The position numbers were made by a program, and so were the translations under genes. 6,614 nucleotides of DNA. Origin: Rhodospirillaceae bacterium UBA3470 (GTDB lineage Bacteria > Pseudomonadota > Alphaproteobacteria > Rhodospirillales > Casp-alpha2). This document shows positions 5,504 through 6,614 of the stretch, one piece after another (position 1 is the stretch's first letter; the number at the start of each line of letters is the position of its first letter). The notes below the pieces were generated by a model. It worked only from the letters and a program-made list of their open reading frames with translations. It was not told where the DNA came from and did not search any database. The DNA lies in contig DFRF01000233.1 of NCBI GenBank assembly GCA_002378125.1, positions 1-6,614 on the forward strand, read 5' to 3'.

Positions 5504-6343
5504 ATGGCTCGCATCACTGCTGGCATCGGCACCTCCCATGTCCCCGCGATCGGCGCAGCCATCGACCACGATAAAACCCAGGAAGATTATTGGAAGCCCC
5601 TGTTCGACGGCTACATGCCAGCTCAGGAATACGTCGAGAAAAACACCCCGGACGTGGCCATCCTGGTATACAACGATCACGCCTCCGCCTTCTCCCTCGA
5701 ACTAATATCAACATTCCTGCTGGGCGTAGCCGACTACTTTCCGCCGGCCGACGAAGGCTACGGGCCGCGCCAGGTGCCCGGTGTCGAGGGACATCCGGAG
5801 CTCGCCTGGCACTTGGCGGAATCCCTTATCCTAGACGAGTTCGATATGGCCATCGCCAACGAAATGCCCGTCGACCACGGCCTCACCGTACCGCTGTCAA
5901 TCACGTGTGGCCAACCCGACGCCTGGCCATTTAAGGTGATCCCGCTTTGCGTTAATGTGATCCAGTATCCGCAGCCCACGGGGAAACGATGCTTTAAGCT
6001 GGGACAGGCAATTCGAAAAGCCGTCGAGAGTTTCCCTGAAGACCTGCATGTCGCCATTTACGGCACCGGCGGCATGTCACACCAATTGCAAGGTGAACGG
6101 GCCGGGCTCATAAACGCCGACTTCGATAACGCGTTCCTGGATGACCTGACTGCGGACGTCGACCGGCTGGTGAACATCGGGCACATGGAATACCTCCGCG
6201 AGTCGGGCTCCGAGGGCATCGAGATGATCATGTGGCTGATCATGCGTGGCGCACTTGGTGAGCAGGCTAAAGAGATCTATAGGCACTATCACGTGCCGGC
6301 CTCAAATACCGGCGCCGGGCTGATCATCCTCGAAGCTGCCTAG
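5504..6343 (+). CDS. ligB: Protocatechuate 4,5-dioxygenase, beta (catalytic) subunit
   Basis: A 279-residue class III extradiol dioxygenase catalytic subunit. It uses Fe(II) and O2 to cleave protocatechuate between C4 and C5, giving 4-carboxy-2-hydroxymuconate-6-semialdehyde. All metal and catalytic positions of Sphingobium LigB are seen: iron ligands H12 (GTSH12), H59 (YNDH59ASAF) and E240 (SGSEGIE240), catalytic base H193 (GTGGMSH193QLQG), and H125 in PVDHGLTVPL. Long stretches (WHLAESLILDEFDMAI, LRESGSEG, MWLIMRGAL) match the family by eye. It is about 23 residues shorter than the 302-residue Sphingobium protein, mainly through the absence of the C-terminal tail after ASNTGAG; the core is complete. 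Start: ATG 5504 with GGAGGG 8 nt upstream, inside the end of ligA. The next gene, acnA, starts about 190 nt later and is probably a separate unit. Gallate or 3-O-methylgallate could be additional substrates. Confidence 0.95.
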   Translation: MARITAGIGTSHVPAIGAAIDHDKTQEDYWKPLFDGYMPAQEYVEKNTPDVAILVYNDHASAFSLELISTFLLGVADYFPPADEGYGPRQVPGVEGHPELAWHLAESLILDEFDMAIANEMPVDHGLTVPLSITCGQPDAWPFKVIPLCVNVIQYPQPTGKRCFKLGQAIRKAVESFPEDLHVAIYGTGGMSHQLQGERAGLINADFDNAFLDDLTADVDRLVNIGHMEYLRESGSEGIEMIMWLIMRGALGEQAKEIYRHYHVPASNTGAGLIILEAA

Positions 6344-6537
6344 GCTTCACGCTGGCACCCCGAGAGGTCAACCCGGAGGGCGGCAGGAGTGCCTGGATCG
6401 CATTCTCGACACTAGCGGGCACCTGTAGCATTTGTCACACTGCCTGCAGGCTTAAAAAAATAGCGTCAATCAGTAAGGCGCAAGAGAACATGGAGCGTAT
6501 TAAAATAGAACGAACAAACAAGAGGTCGGCATCGGAC
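6344..6537. other. Spacer between ligB and acnA
   Basis: No gene is seen in these 194 nt. GGCAC (6354-6358) and GTGCC (6389-6393) could form a weak stem-loop after ligB, extendable to 8 pairs with one mismatch, but no T-run follows. GCCTGCAGGC (6442-6451) is a perfect palindrome followed by seven A residues; that is the wrong order for a terminator on either strand. Confidence 0.4.
6432..6461 (+). promoter_or_regulatory. Weak candidate promoter for acnA
   Basis: TTGTCA (6432-6437, 5 of 6 bases to the -35 consensus) is followed after 18 nt by AAAAAT (6456-6461, 4 of 6 to the -10). It would start transcription near 6468, about 70 nt before the probable acnA ATG. The -10 lies in an A-run, so chance is a real possibility. 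Confidence 0.25.
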
Positions 6538-6614
6538 ATGGCCCATCCCAATAGCTTCGACGCACGCGACAACCTAGAGGTCGGCACAAGGACCTACACC
6601 TATTTCAGCCTACC
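6538..6614 (+). CDS. acnA: Aconitate hydratase A, N-terminal part (runs off the right edge)
   Basis: Only 25 codons are visible. The N-terminus has S6-FDARDNLEVG and TYTYFSL, the pattern of AcnA/IRP-type aconitases (SF-x-AR-x-L-x-VG…Y-x-YFSLP), which interconvert citrate and isocitrate through a [4Fe-4S] cluster in the TCA cycle. The iron-sulfur ligands lie beyond the window. Start: ATG 6538 fits the family N-terminus, with AGAGG (6521-6525) 12 nt upstream, a rather long spacing. An in-frame ATG at 6490 would add 16 mostly charged residues with no family match. It is same-strand with ligB but separated by 194 nt, probably a core gene bordering the catabolic cluster. Identification rests on a short segment. 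Confidence 0.7.
   Translation, partial: MAHPNSFDARDNLEVGTRTYTYFSL

Noticed and set aside
5590..5934. Arg-rich plus-strand frame within ligB
   Set aside because: Out-of-frame shadow of ligB, in which every iron ligand is intact.
6442..6460. Palindrome GCCTGCAGGC followed by an A-run, considered as a terminator
   Set aside because: The arms abut with no loop, and the run after it is A rather than T on the plus strand; on the minus strand the T-run would precede the stem.
1..6614. Mobile elements, CRISPR arrays, tRNA or rRNA genes
   Set aside because: No transposase or integrase motif, repeat-spacer pattern or tRNA-like cloverleaf was seen on reading both strands.

Overview
The window carries part of a bacterial aromatic-catabolism locus. 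Its core is the protocatechuate/gallate 4,5 (meta)-cleavage pathway. Six complete genes are recognisable, plus two genes cut by the window edges. The gene set and the adjacent aconitase resemble proteobacterial chromosomal loci, most likely an alphaproteobacterium of moderate to high GC. That taxonomic call is an inference from family resemblance and was not computed. I saw no mobile element, RNA gene or CRISPR array.

Layout. On the minus strand, 1-1592 holds a Rieske non-heme iron ring-hydroxylating oxygenase of the phthalate-dioxygenase type. A glutamine-synthetase-like ligase follows it closely and runs off the left edge. Positions 1593-1981 are a gene-poor spacer with a possible promoter for that pair, AAGTTT/AAACTT repeats, and a 9-bp stem-loop behind the next operon. 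On the minus strand, 1982-4683 holds a tight three-gene operon transcribed galB, galD, ligI: 4-oxalomesaconate hydratase, 4-oxalomesaconate tautomerase/isomerase, and 2-pyrone-4,6-dicarboxylate (PDC) hydrolase. A 435-nt divergent intergenic region separates it from plus-strand ligA-ligB (5119-6343), the two subunits of protocatechuate 4,5-dioxygenase. A probable acnA (aconitase) starts at 6538 and leaves the right edge.

How the genes work together. LigAB opens protocatechuate (or gallate) extradiol to the ring-carbonyl side. From protocatechuate, a dehydrogenase (LigC, not in the window) would give PDC. LigI hydrolyses PDC to 4-oxalomesaconate, GalD isomerises it, and GalB hydrates it to 4-carboxy-4-hydroxy-2-oxoadipate. 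An aldolase (LigK/GalC, not in the window) would split that to pyruvate and oxaloacetate. The Rieske oxygenase probably feeds a substrate into the ring-cleavage route. Its pairing with a glutamine-synthetase-like ligase recalls the aniline systems in which an amine is gamma-glutamylated before dioxygenation, but the substrate cannot be read from the sequence.

Most interesting points: the Rieske/GS-like pair; the combination of a Lig-type lactonase with a PIG-L-type GalB hydratase; a 32-codon open frame overlapping the ligA start that looks like the residue of a deleted NAD-dependent dehydrogenase; and a shared inverted-repeat element in the divergent promoter region.
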